From the NCBI RefSeq assembly GCF_002778275.1, contig NZ_NESG01000002.1, positions 124,001 to 188,000 of the forward strand: 64,000 bases of DNA, in the 5' to 3' direction. Shown here piece after piece: positions 36,156 through 44,197 of this stretch. The DNA is from Limnohabitans sp. G3-2. Its GTDB lineage: Bacteria; Pseudomonadota; Gammaproteobacteria; Burkholderiales; Burkholderiaceae_C. Each line of letters starts with the position of its first letter. The first letter of the stretch is position 1. The notes beneath the pieces were generated by a model. The model was not told the origin of the DNA. It worked only from the letters and a program-made list of their open reading frames with translations, and searched no databases. The position numbers and the translations under genes are program-made.

Positions 36156-38765
36156 TCAGCCCCGCAGAGATTGCAGCGCGGCCTGCGCGATGCTGTCCGC
36201 GTCCACCGCAAAAAAGTGGCGCAGCGCAGCCCGCGTGTCGCTGCGGCCAAAGCCGTCGGTGCCCAGGGTGCGGTAGCGGCGGCCTTCGGGGACGAAGGCG
36301 CGAACGCTCTCGGGCACGGCGCGCACGTAATCGGTGGCGGCGATGACGGGGCCCTTTGTGCTGGCCAGCAGTTGCGCCAGATGTCCGGCACCCACACTTC
36401 CCCTGGCTTCTTGCGCCATGCCGTCTCGCGCCAGCTCACTCCAGCTGGTGATGCTCAGCACCTCCACACCCACGCCTTGCGCGGCCAGTTGCTGCGCGGC
36501 TTGGATCACCTCGGTCAAGATCGCGCCTGAACCCAGCAAGGTCACGCGCTGCGCCGCATCGCTTGGGCCATAAACGCCAAAGCGATAGCCCCCGCGCAAC
36601 ACATCGCCCGCCACGCCCGCAGGCAAGTCGGGCTGGGCGTAGTTCTCGTTCATCAGGGTGACGTAATAAAACACGTCGGCTTGCTGCTCGACCATCTCGC
36701 GCATGCCCGCGTCCACAATCACCGCCAACTCGCCCGCAAACGCCGGGTCGTAGGCCTTGCAGTTGGGGATGGTGGCCGCCACCAGGTGGCTGCTGCCGTC
36801 TTGGTGTTGCAGGCCCTCGCCGCCCAAGGTGGTGCGGCCCGATGTGGCACCGAGCAAAAAGCCCCGGGCCCGCTGGTCGGCGGCGGCCCAGATGGCGTCG
36901 CCCACGCGCTGAAAGCCGAACATCGAGTAATAAATGTAGAAAGGCAGCATGGCCAGGCCGTGCACGCTGTAGCTGGTGGCCGCGGCCGTCCAGCTGGCGA
37001 TGGCGCCCGCTTCGCTGATGCCTTCTTCCAGAATCTGGCCGTCGGTGGCTTCGCGGTAGCTCAGCACCGAGCCGATGTCTTCGGGTGCGTAGCGCTGGCC
37101 CACGCTGCTGTAAATGCCCACCTGCTTGAACAGATTGGCCATGCCGAAGGTGCGCGCCTCGTCGGCCACGATAGGCACGATGCGCGGGCCCAAGGTGCGG
37201 TCTTTGAGCAGGTTGCCCAGCATGCGCACAAAGGCCATGGTGGTGCTCATCTCTTTGCCGTCGGCCTGCAGCGCAAACTGCCCGTAGGTGCTCACAGCGG
37301 GCACGGGCAAGCGGTCGCACACGGTCTCGCGCTTGGGCAAGCTGCCGCCCAAGCGGGCGCGGTGTTCGCGCAGGTAGCGCATCTCGGCGCTGTCGTCGGC
37401 GGGTTTGTAAAAGGCCAAGCCCTTGGCCTGCTCATCGCTCAGCGGCAAATCAAAGCGGTTGCGGTAGTCAATCAGGTCCTGCTCGTCGAACTTTTTTTGG
37501 CTGTGCGTGGTCATCTTGCCCTGGCCCGCGCTGCCCATGCCAAAGCCTTTTTTGGTGTGCGCCAAGATCACCGTGGGCTGGCCGCGGTGCGCGGCGGCGG
37601 CGGCATACGCCGCGTGGATTTTGACGATGTCGTGGCCCCCGCGCTTGAGCCGGTCGATCTGCTCGTCGGTCATGCCCTGCGCCAGCCGCGCCAGCGCTTC
37701 GTTCTGGCCAAAGAAGTTGTCGCGGTTGTAGCGCCCGTCTTTGGCGGCAAAGGTCTGCATCTGGCCGTCCACCGTGTTGGCAAATGCCCGCAGCAAAGCG
37801 CCCGAGGTGTCGCGTGCCAGCAGGCCATCCCAGTCGCTGCCCCAGACCAGCTTGATCACGTTCCAGCCCGCACCCGCAAACAGCTTTTCCAGCTCGTCGA
37901 TGATGCGGCCGTTGCCGCGCACGGGGCCGTCTAGGCGCTGCAAATTGCAGTTGACCACCCACACCAGGTTGTCGAGTTTTTCGCGCGCGGCCAAGGTCAG
38001 CGCGCTCATGCTCTCGGGCTCGTCCATCTCACCATCGCCAAACACGCCCCACACCTTGCGGGCGCTGCAGTCTTGCAGCTGGCGGTGCGTCAGGTAGCGC
38101 ATGAAGCGCGCGTGGTAGATCGAGCTGATCGGCCCCAGGCCCATGGAGCCTGTGGGGAACTGCCAAAAGTCGGGCATCAGCCAAGGGTGCGGGTAACTCG
38201 ACAAACCGCGTGCGCCGCTGCCCGGCGCGGTGATCTCCTGCCGGTAGTGCATCAGGTCCGCCTCGCTCAGGCGCCCTTCCAAAAAAGCGCGGGCGTACAC
38301 GCCGGGCGCGCTGTGCGGCTGGAAGAACACCAAATCGCCCTGGTGCTGCGCGGTGCGGGCGTGAAAGAAATGGTGGAAGCCGGTCTCGAACAGATCGGCC
38401 ACGCTGGCGTAACTGGCGATGTGTCCACCCAACTCGCCATAGGCCTGGTTGGCGCGCACCACCATGGCCAGCGCGTTCCAACGCATGATGGCCACCAAGC
38501 GCTCTTCGGTGGCCAAGTCGCCGGGGAACACGGGCTGTTCATCCACGGCGATGGTATTCATGTAAGGCGTGTTCAGCTCGGGCTGCCAGCCCGTGCGCTG
38601 CTGGCGCGCCACGACGGTCAGCTCGTCCAAAATCTGGCGCGCACGCTCGGGGCCTTGGGTGCCGATCAGGGCCAGCAAAGCCTCGCGCCACTCGGCGGTT
38701 TCTTCGGGGTCGATGTCGTGGGCGTTCAACATCGCTTGCAAATGGGGTTCGATGGGTGCGTTCAT
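36156..38765 (-). CDS. Homodimeric 2-oxoacid dehydrogenase E1 (AceE/MdeB type)
   Basis: An 869-aa thiamin diphosphate enzyme of the AceE family, which decarboxylates a 2-oxoacid and passes the acyl group to an E2. The cofactor motif GDGEMDEPESMSAL...NCN (near residues 245-275) and the HTKKGFGMG segment are present. No aceF or lpd is adjacent. It diverges from an Lrp/AsnC gene, as in Pseudomonas putida mdeB, whose product prefers 2-oxobutyrate from methionine breakdown; that makes MdeB-like activity plausible, although plain pyruvate dehydrogenase E1 cannot be ruled out. The start MNAPIEPHL was chosen over a Met 20 codons upstream. Confidence 0.85.
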   Translation of the reverse strand: MNAPIEPHLQAMLNAHDIDPEETAEWREALLALIGTQGPERARQILDELTVVARQQRTGWQPELNTPYMNTIAVDEQPVFPGDLATEERLVAIMRWNALAMVVRANQAYGELGGHIASYASVADLFETGFHHFFHARTAQHQGDLVFFQPHSAPGVYARAFLEGRLSEADLMHYRQEITAPGSGARGLSSYPHPWLMPDFWQFPTGSMGLGPISSIYHARFMRYLTHRQLQDCSARKVWGVFGDGEMDEPESMSALTLAAREKLDNLVWVVNCNLQRLDGPVRGNGRIIDELEKLFAGAGWNVIKLVWGSDWDGLLARDTSGALLRAFANTVDGQMQTFAAKDGRYNRDNFFGQNEALARLAQGMTDEQIDRLKRGGHDIVKIHAAYAAAAAHRGQPTVILAHTKKGFGMGSAGQGKMTTHSQKKFDEQDLIDYRNRFDLPLSDEQAKGLAFYKPADDSAEMRYLREHRARLGGSLPKRETVCDRLPVPAVSTYGQFALQADGKEMSTTMAFVRMLGNLLKDRTLGPRIVPIVADEARTFGMANLFKQVGIYSSVGQRYAPEDIGSVLSYREATDGQILEEGISEAGAIASWTAAATSYSVHGLAMLPFYIYYSMFGFQRVGDAIWAAADQRARGFLLGATSGRTTLGGEGLQHQDGSSHLVAATIPNCKAYDPAFAGELAVIVDAGMREMVEQQADVFYYVTLMNENYAQPDLPAGVAGDVLRGGYRFGVYGPSDAAQRVTLLGSGAILTEVIQAAQQLAAQGVGVEVLSITSWSELARDGMAQEARGSVGAGHLAQLLASTKGPVIAATDYVRAVPESVRAFVPEGRRYRTLGTDGFGRSDTRAALRHFFAVDADSIAQAALQSLRG

Positions 38766-38867
38766 GCGCTTCACTTTACAGAGGCATGCGGCGCATGTGC
38801 TGCGTATTGACGCCTCTTTAGCCATGATTTAAAGCACAATATGCCGTAAATATTAGGAATTCAGCAC

Positions 38868-39335
38868 ATGGTTCTGGACAACGTGGATTTGAAGATACTC
38901 GACGAACTGCAGCGCGACGGCTCGCTGTCCAACGTGACGCTGGCCAAACGCATTGGCCTGTCGCCCTCGCCGTGCCTGGCCCGCGTGAAAGCGCTGGAGT
39001 CGGGCGGCGTGATCCAGCGCTATGTGGCGCTGGCCAGTGCAGCGGCGCTGGGACTGGGCCTGACGGTGTTCATCTCCATCAGCCTCAAGACCCAAAGCAA
39101 GGCCACCCTGGCCGACTTTGAAGCGCACATCGCGCGGCACGACGAAGTGATGGAGTGCTATTTGATGACCGGCGACAGCGACTACCTGCTGCGCGTGGCG
39201 GTGCGCGACATGGCGGCGCTGGAGCGCTTCATCTTGGAGCAGCTCTCACCGATTCCGGGCGTGGAAAAAATCCGCTCCAGCTTTGCGCTCAAGCAGGTGC
39301 GCTACAAAACGGCGCTGCCGCTGGGTTTGGGGTGA
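38868..39335 (+). CDS. Lrp/AsnC-family transcriptional regulator
   Basis: A 155-aa regulator with an N-terminal helix-turn-helix (about 5-60: DLKILDELQRDGSLSNVTLA then GLSPSPCLARVKALE) and a C-terminal RAM ligand-binding domain (about 70-150), the normal Lrp/AsnC layout. Proteins of this type sense amino acids and control neighbouring divergent genes, here probably the E1 gene at 36156. AGGA lies 9 bases upstream of the start. The 102-base intergenic region holds an AT-rich symmetric site, AATAT-N7-ATATT at 38838-38854, a possible target. Confidence 0.88.
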   Translation: MVLDNVDLKILDELQRDGSLSNVTLAKRIGLSPSPCLARVKALESGGVIQRYVALASAAALGLGLTVFISISLKTQSKATLADFEAHIARHDEVMECYLMTGDSDYLLRVAVRDMAALERFILEQLSPIPGVEKIRSSFALKQVRYKTALPLGLG

Positions 39336-39343
39336 ATGCACTT

Positions 39344-39955
39344 TCAGCCCTGCGCCCGCTGCTTCAAATACGGCCCCACCATGTGGCGGCTGGTGCGTTG
39401 CAGGCCCATGAGCAAAGCGTGGTCGGGCTGCTGGCAGCCGTAGCGGGTTTTCAGGTCGTGCTGCATCTGCGCCAGCAAATGCGCGGCCATCTCGGCATCG
39501 GCCAGGGCGCGGTGGGCGCGGCCTGACGCGGGCAAATGGTGCAGCGCGGCCAGCGTGCCCAGCTTGTGGTTGGGCGCTTGCGGGTACAGGCGGCGCGACA
39601 GCAGGACCGTGCAGGCAAAAGGGTGCGAGCCATCTTCTCCGCAACGCGCCAGCTCGGCCTGCCAGAACTTTTTGTCAAAAGCCGCGTTGTGCGCCACCAT
39701 GGGGCGCCCGCCCACAAAGCGGGCCGCCTCGCGCATCACCTGCTCGGCAGGCGGTGAGGCCTGCACCATCTCGTTGGTGATGCCCGTCAGTTGGGTGATG
39801 AAACTGTTCACCCGCACCCCGGCGTTCATCAGGCTTTGGTAGCGGTCCACCACCTGCCCGCCCTCGAGCATGACGATGGCCACCTCGGTGGCGCGGTCGC
39901 CCATATTGGGCGAGATGCCCGTGGTTTCAAAGTCGATGATGGCGATGGGGGTCAT
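39344..39955 (-). CDS. DEDDh 3'-5' exonuclease (DnaQ-like)
   Basis: A 203-aa exonuclease. Exo I IDFETTG (Asp8, Glu10), Exo II VAHNAAFDKKF and Exo III HRALADAE give the DEDDh catalytic set, so all key residues are present. It most resembles the DnaQ-like exonucleases related to DNA polymerase III epsilon or the ribonuclease T group, but it is small and stands alone; repair or RNA processing are both possible. It is convergent with the AsnC-family gene, with only 8 bases between the stops. Confidence 0.82.
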   Translation of the reverse strand: MTPIAIIDFETTGISPNMGDRATEVAIVMLEGGQVVDRYQSLMNAGVRVNSFITQLTGITNEMVQASPPAEQVMREAARFVGGRPMVAHNAAFDKKFWQAELARCGEDGSHPFACTVLLSRRLYPQAPNHKLGTLAALHHLPASGRAHRALADAEMAAHLLAQMQHDLKTRYGCQQPDHALLMGLQRTSRHMVGPYLKQRAQG

Positions 39956-40003
39956 GGTCAGTTGGCCGATACAAAAACGGGTCTCAGATTAAAACCCGCT
40001 TTC

Positions 40004-40069
40004 ACAGGCTTGCATCATATTAAAGAAGTCTTTAATATGATGCACCTGTATTCAAGCAATCTTTAATAT
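40004..40069 (+). promoter_or_regulatory. Operator-like palindrome upstream of the fic gene
   Basis: GCATCATATTAAAG (40012-40025) and CTTTAATATGATGC (40030-40043) form a perfect 14-bp inverted repeat around AAGT; ACAGG/CCTGT extends it outward with a two-base bulge. A third half-site, CTTTAATAT, lies at 40061-40069, seven bases before the start codon. The region is AT-rich. This looks like an autoregulatory operator. Confidence 0.75.
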
Positions 40070-40075
40070 CTGGCC

Positions 40076-41221
40076 ATGCGCGTCACCGGTACTTACGTCA
40101 CCTCAACCACTCTCGGCGAGAGCGTGCGCGCTTTTGTGCCCCATGCGCTGCCACCTGCAGAGCCCGAACTGGACGCTTCTTGCTATGCCGAACTCAACCG
40201 CGCGGCTGAACTGGCATTGGCCCGTCTGGCAGGGGTGGCAGGCTTGGTACCTTCGATCGACTGGTTACTCTACAGCGCCATCCGCAAAGAGGCCCTGCTC
40301 ACATCCCAGATTGAGGGGACCCAGGCGACACTGGTCGACCTGTTTGACAAAGAGGCGGGGCTGGTCGTCAGCAACACAGACGATGTGGAGGAGGTCACCA
40401 ATTACCTGCGTGCCTTTCGCTGGACAGAACAAACATTGCGGGACCCCAACGGCCTGCCCATGAGCGTGCGCCTGATGCGGCAAGCTCACCGCCTGCTCAT
40501 GGATGGCGCCCGTGGCTCAGGTCGCCAACCGGGCGAATTGCGCCAGTCTCAAAACTGGATCGGCGGCACACGGCCCGGCAAAGCTGTATTTGTCCCCCCG
40601 CCGCCCACGCAAGTACCCGCACTGCTGGCCGATCTTGAACGCTTCATTCACGACACTCGGCCCACCCTGCCGCCTCTGGTGCGCATTGGGCTTGTGCACG
40701 TTCAGTTTGAAACCATTCACCCCTTTTTGGATGGCAACGGACGCATTGGGCGATTGCTGATTGCCGCACTCATGGAGCAATGGGGCTTGTTGTCAGAGCC
40801 CTTGGTCTACGTGAGCGCCTACCTGAAGCAGCATCAAACCGAATACTACCGACGACTTTCTGCAGTCCGCACGGATGGTGACTGGGAAGGCTGGGTGGCT
40901 TTTTTCCTGGAAGGTGTTGCCCGCGCAGCAGACACCGCTGAGCGTGGGATCGTCGCATTGGCCAGCCTGATCAACACCGACCGACGTCGACTGCTCCAAG
41001 AGCCCCGCATCACGCCAGCGAGTCTTCGTCTGTTTGAACTCTTGCCACTGATGCCCATTTTTTCCATCGATCAAGTCTGCGAAAGACTGGGAACCACGTT
41101 CCCTACAGCCAATGCAGCGGTCAAAACACTGGAAAAGCTCGGCATCGTGGTCGAGCAGACTGGGCAAAAAAAGAACCGCCATTACAGCTACCAAGCCTAT
41201 GTGGAATTGCTGAGCGATTGA
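40076..41221 (+). CDS. Fic family AMP-transferase with winged helix (class II)
   Basis: A 381-aa protein. It has an N-terminal Fic_N region with the inhibitory helix motif TSQIEG at 76-81, a Fic domain with the complete catalytic motif HPFLDGNGRIGR at 215-226 (His215), and a C-terminal winged helix (about 305-375: FSIDQVCERLG, NAAVKTLEKLGI). The class II arrangement, with inhibitory helix in the same chain, resembles the Shewanella oneidensis SO_4266 protein. The family adds AMP to hydroxyl groups of target proteins. A large palindrome precedes the gene, so the winged helix probably controls its own promoter. The start at 40076 lacks a clear ribosome binding site. Confidence 0.88.
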   Translation: MRVTGTYVTSTTLGESVRAFVPHALPPAEPELDASCYAELNRAAELALARLAGVAGLVPSIDWLLYSAIRKEALLTSQIEGTQATLVDLFDKEAGLVVSNTDDVEEVTNYLRAFRWTEQTLRDPNGLPMSVRLMRQAHRLLMDGARGSGRQPGELRQSQNWIGGTRPGKAVFVPPPPTQVPALLADLERFIHDTRPTLPPLVRIGLVHVQFETIHPFLDGNGRIGRLLIAALMEQWGLLSEPLVYVSAYLKQHQTEYYRRLSAVRTDGDWEGWVAFFLEGVARAADTAERGIVALASLINTDRRRLLQEPRITPASLRLFELLPLMPIFSIDQVCERLGTTFPTANAAVKTLEKLGIVVEQTGQKKNRHYSYQAYVELLSD

Positions 41222-41228
41222 TCACCCC

Positions 41229-41900
41229 ATGCACCCCGCCCCCATCCTCTTCTGCGGCGACCCGCACGGCCAGTGGCAGCACATCATCGATGCCGCCTTG
41301 CAAACCCGCGCCCGCGCCGTGATCTTGCTGGGCGATCTGGAGCCGGCCCGGCCGCTGCACTCCGAGCTGCAAGCGATTTGGGATCGCGTCTGGTTCATCC
41401 ACGGCAACCACGACACCGACCATGCAGACAACTTTGCCAACGTCTGGCACGACGAGGTGATGGCGCGCAGCCTGCACGGCCGCGTCGTCACGCTGCCCTG
41501 CGGCACGCGCATCGCCGGACTGGGCGGTGTGTTTCGCGGGGCGGTGTGGTACCCCAAAGACCCGCAAGCGCCCAAGTTTCGCCACCGCGAAGACCACGCC
41601 CGCGTCACCCCGCGCCAAGACCGCTGGCAAGGCGGCGTGCAGCTCAAGCACTGGTCCACCATCTACCCGGACGAGCTGGAACAACTGGCCACGCTGCAAG
41701 CCGACATCCTCATCACCCACGAGGCGCCCGGCTACCACGAACATGGCTTCAAAGCGCTGGACACCCTGGCCCGCCGCATGGGCGTGCGCATGACGGTGCA
41801 CGGCCACCAACACGACTGCATCGACAGCAGCGCCCACTGGGACGCGCAAGGTTTTCAGAGCTTTGGGGTGGGGCTGAGGGGGCTGATGGTGGTGGATTGA
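41229..41900 (+). CDS. Calcineurin-like metallophosphoesterase
   Basis: A 223-aa phosphoesterase. The conserved metal-binding motifs occur in order: GDPHG (near 10), GDLEPARP (near 36), GNHDTD (near 59), THEAP (near 164) and HGHQHD (near 190), so a di-metal site is likely. Substrates could be nucleotides, cyclic dinucleotides, phosphoproteins or nucleic acid ends. It starts 8 bases after the fic gene and is probably co-transcribed; a role in reversing a nucleotidyl modification is an attractive but unproven idea. Confidence 0.82.
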   Translation: MHPAPILFCGDPHGQWQHIIDAALQTRARAVILLGDLEPARPLHSELQAIWDRVWFIHGNHDTDHADNFANVWHDEVMARSLHGRVVTLPCGTRIAGLGGVFRGAVWYPKDPQAPKFRHREDHARVTPRQDRWQGGVQLKHWSTIYPDELEQLATLQADILITHEAPGYHEHGFKALDTLARRMGVRMTVHGHQHDCIDSSAHWDAQGFQSFGVGLRGLMVVD

Positions 41901-41901
41901 T

Positions 41902-41928
41902 TGATATGAAATTTTGATTTTCATATCA
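41902..41928 (+). promoter_or_regulatory. Operator-like inverted repeat of the toxin-antitoxin operon
   Basis: TGATATGAAA (41902-41911) and TTTCATATCA (41919-41928), perfect 10-bp arms, flank a 7-base AT-rich spacer. It lies 28 bases upstream of the antitoxin start, where a ribbon-helix-helix autoregulator would bind. Confidence 0.7.
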
Positions 41929-41956
41929 TTCACACCTTGCCCAAGGAGACCTGGCC

Positions 41957-42196
41957 ATGTCGTCCATCACCATCCGCAACTTGCCCGAAGAAACCCTCAG
42001 GGCACTGCGCGTGCGTGCCGCATTGGCCGGGCGCAGCACAGAAGCCGAAGTGCGCGCCATTCTGGAGCAAGCTGCCCGCCCGGAAGGCCGTATCCAACTG
42101 GGATCTCTGCTGGCCGAAATTGGCCAACAAGCTGGCGGCTTTGACTTGGTCACTGAACGCGACAAGACACCGGCAAAACCCATCGTATTTGAATGA
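41957..42196 (+). CDS. FitA/VapB-like ribbon-helix-helix antitoxin
   Basis: A 79-aa protein that begins SSITIRNLPEETLRALRVRA, the beta-strand and first helix of FitA-like ribbon-helix-helix antitoxins, with RSTEAEVRAILEQAAR as the second helix. Such antitoxins bind and neutralise a VapC/FitB PIN-domain RNase and repress their own promoter; the C-terminal half (about 45-79) would wrap the toxin. Its stop overlaps the vapC-like start by ATGA. The partner is truncated, so the antitoxin may now serve mainly as a regulator or be left over. Confidence 0.85.
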   Translation: MSSITIRNLPEETLRALRVRAALAGRSTEAEVRAILEQAARPEGRIQLGSLLAEIGQQAGGFDLVTERDKTPAKPIVFE

Positions 42197-42489
42197 TCCT
42201 GTTCGAAACCAGCGTCATCTCTGAGTCGCTGAAGCCCCCAGTGGGCGAAAGAAAAGAAACCCTGCACCTTGGCCTAGAGCCACGAATCCTGCCTTTTGAC
42301 GCCAGCGCATCGCAGGCCTATGCAGACATCCTTACGACAGCCCGCAACCAGGGCATCGCCATCTCGACCGCGGACGGCTACATCGCCGCCACCGCGAAGC
42401 GACATGGCTTCATGGTGGCCACGCGAGACGCCAGTCCCTTTGAGGCGGCGGGGCTGACCGTGATCAATCCTTGGACGGTTCAACACTGA
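42193..42489 (+). CDS. Truncated VapC/FitB-like PIN-domain protein
   Basis: A 98-aa protein, much shorter than the 130-145 aa usual for FitB/VapC. Both ends match: MILFETSVISE (normally ILLDTNVISE) and the C-terminal ISTADGYIAATAK...VATRD...INPW. About 40 residues of the middle, which carry the second catalytic acid, are missing, and the first catalytic Asp is Glu5. Only the later acids Asp61 and Asp79 remain. It is probably not an active RNase. No frameshift is needed to explain it: the frame is intact, so an in-frame deletion is likely. Its last 26 bases overlap the ParD-like gene on the other strand. Confidence 0.8.
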   Translation: MILFETSVISESLKPPVGERKETLHLGLEPRILPFDASASQAYADILTTARNQGIAISTADGYIAATAKRHGFMVATRDASPFEAAGLTVINPWTVQH

Positions 42490-42718
42490 GCGCCCACAAG
42501 CTGCGCTTATAGGGCTTTAAAGCGCTGGCTGCAATGCCCTGCAGGTGCTCGCGCAAGCCTTGCTTGGATTCAAAAGTCTTGAAACGCCCAGCGTCGATAT
42601 CGGCAATGCCCTCTTGGGCAGCTTTTCGCAAAACCGCAAACCGGTCAGCGTCCCCGGATTCGCATTGCTCCACCAGCGAAGCTGCATGATCCGTTAGCAC
42701 TAAATTTCCAGTGGCCAT
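42464..42718 (-). CDS. Orphan ParD-like antitoxin
   Basis: An 84-aa protein: MATGNLVLTDHAASLVEQCESG resembles the start of ParD-type antitoxins, and VLRKAAQEGIADIDAGRF their C-terminal part. The stretch between (the RYxxASEV-type ribbon-helix-helix core of about 20 residues) appears to be missing, and the tail after residue 60 is not one I recognise. A good ribbon binding site, AAGGAG, lies 7 bases before the ATG, so it is probably made. No ParE toxin is next to it; its 3' end overlaps the end of the vapC-like gene. It may be a leftover of a second toxin-antitoxin pair. Confidence 0.65.
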   Translation of the reverse strand: MATGNLVLTDHAASLVEQCESGDADRFAVLRKAAQEGIADIDAGRFKTFESKQGLREHLQGIAASALKPYKRSLWALSVEPSKD

Positions 42719-42881
42719 GCTGGACTCCTTTTTGGAACAGGTAGGGCTTATTGTGCCAACGAGGGTGTGCAGGACGCATTCTGAATCAGAGCCTCAACAA
42801 CTCACCGCCCCCAGGCAAAGCCCTGGTTCACAAAGCCCAGCCCAATTCGTAAGCTGAGCGCCTTTGCAACAAGGAGGCGAT

Positions 42882-43304
42882 ATGCCCAATAGCAAGCAAC
42901 CCGGCAATGCACTCGTTTACGGCATACGGCCCCAAAAACCCGGCATGTATTTGGGCTTGTTCCATGGCCGCGATTCGCCTCATGAAGCGATGATCGGCTG
43001 GGGTTTTGATGGCCCCGCCCTTGGCCCGCTCAAACACGTTCACACCACCTACGCTTGCAGCATGAATGTCGAGTTCACCAGCCTGAGCGATGCTCACATG
43101 CTCACCGGCAGCAACGACACCTTTTTGGAACTGAAACTCGACGGCGACCTCTTGTGCTTTGACGGCAAGCTGTATGGCGACTGGACGGTGTATTGGGTCT
43201 CGCCTGAAGAATGCTTCAGGCCACCCGACACCTTCCGGCAAAACACCCGCCCCAACGATTTGCGCAGGCAAGCCAAACCGATCCCGTGGGACGAGGACAG
43301 CTAA
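42882..43304 (+). CDS. 140-aa protein of unknown function
   Basis: I do not recognise this protein. It has no signal peptide or membrane helix and is rich in aromatic residues, Gly and Asp/Glu (GMYLGLFHGR, GWGFDGPALG, YGDWTVYWVS), suggesting a compact cytoplasmic beta-rich fold. The start MPNSKQPG has AAGGAGG five bases upstream, one of the best ribosome binding sites in the island, so it is surely expressed. It is 25 bases before the HNH endonuclease gene on the same strand; the pair may be functionally joined, for instance as immunity or partner protein, which is only a guess. Confidence 0.7.
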   Translation: MPNSKQPGNALVYGIRPQKPGMYLGLFHGRDSPHEAMIGWGFDGPALGPLKHVHTTYACSMNVEFTSLSDAHMLTGSNDTFLELKLDGDLLCFDGKLYGDWTVYWVSPEECFRPPDTFRQNTRPNDLRRQAKPIPWDEDS

Positions 43305-43329
43305 CATCTGCCGTCAGGGAGAACAACAC

Positions 43330-44106
43330 ATGCCACGATCCACCAACTGGACGCGTAACGAAACATTGGCGGCATTTCACATTTACCTGCAACTGCCGTT
43401 TGGCCAGCTACACCGCAATCAAGCACGCATCGTGCAGTTGTCGCAGTGGATTGGACGCACCGCCAGCGCTGTGGCCATGAAGCTGGTCAATTTGGCCAGC
43501 CTCGACCCTCAAATTGTGGCCAGTGGCCGACGCGGCATGGGCAACGCCTCCAAACTGGACCAACAAATTTGGAACGAGTTTTTGGCGGCGAACGATCTTG
43601 TGGTGACCGAGGCTGCCACGTCCTTTGGCCACTATGCCGAACAAAACGGCCTGCCGCCCTTTGTGGACGTGCTGGACGAAGTGCCCGAGATTGCTGAAGG
43701 CAAAACCATCACGGCCATCGTGCAGGTACGCGTCAACCAAGCCCGGTTTCGCCGCGCCATCTTGGCCAGCTACAACGCCACTTGCTGCATGAGCGGCCTG
43801 CGCGTGCCCAAGCTGCTGGTGGCCAGCCACATCGTGCCGTGGAGCGTAGACACCCACAACCGCCTCAACCCCAGCAACGGCCTGTGCCTGTCGGCCCTGC
43901 ACGACCGGGCCTATGACCAAGGGCTGATCACGGTGTTGCCGGACTTCACCATCCGCGTGGGCGAAGCGCTGCGTCACGCCGAGTTGGATCCGTTTGCACA
44001 AAGCAGTTTGGCGCAATGCGAAGGGCAAGCGATTCGACTGCCGGAACGCTTTCGGCCTGCGCCTGCGTTTTTGGAGGCGCATGCGAGGCGGTTTGGGTTT
44101 TTGTAA
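43330..44106 (+). CDS. HNH endonuclease
   Basis: A 258-aa protein with an N-terminal helical DNA-binding-like region (about 1-65: NWTRNETLAAFHIYL and GRTASAVAMKLVN) and a C-terminal HNH domain with ASHIVPW (His167), an Asn near 183 in the NPSNGLCLSALHD segment and His191, the HNH_2 layout found in restriction-like nucleases. The catalytic residues appear complete. GGGAG lies about 9 bases before the ATG. It follows the 140-aa unknown gene and precedes the large methyltransferase-helicase gene by 91 bases, so it belongs to the defence-like island. The target is unknown. Confidence 0.82.
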   Translation: MPRSTNWTRNETLAAFHIYLQLPFGQLHRNQARIVQLSQWIGRTASAVAMKLVNLASLDPQIVASGRRGMGNASKLDQQIWNEFLAANDLVVTEAATSFGHYAEQNGLPPFVDVLDEVPEIAEGKTITAIVQVRVNQARFRRAILASYNATCCMSGLRVPKLLVASHIVPWSVDTHNRLNPSNGLCLSALHDRAYDQGLITVLPDFTIRVGEALRHAELDPFAQSSLAQCEGQAIRLPERFRPAPAFLEAHARRFGFL

Positions 44107-44197
44107 ATGGCCAGCTTGGGCTAGTCTGTAAATAGGTGCTCAAAAAGCAGGGACAATCAATAGCAATATTTATAAGCCAAGCGAGATTGCCCACCCC

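Noticed and set aside
36681..37934. Plus-strand frame opposite the AceE-like gene
   Set aside because: Shadow frame of a GC-rich gene; no ribosome binding site or domain.
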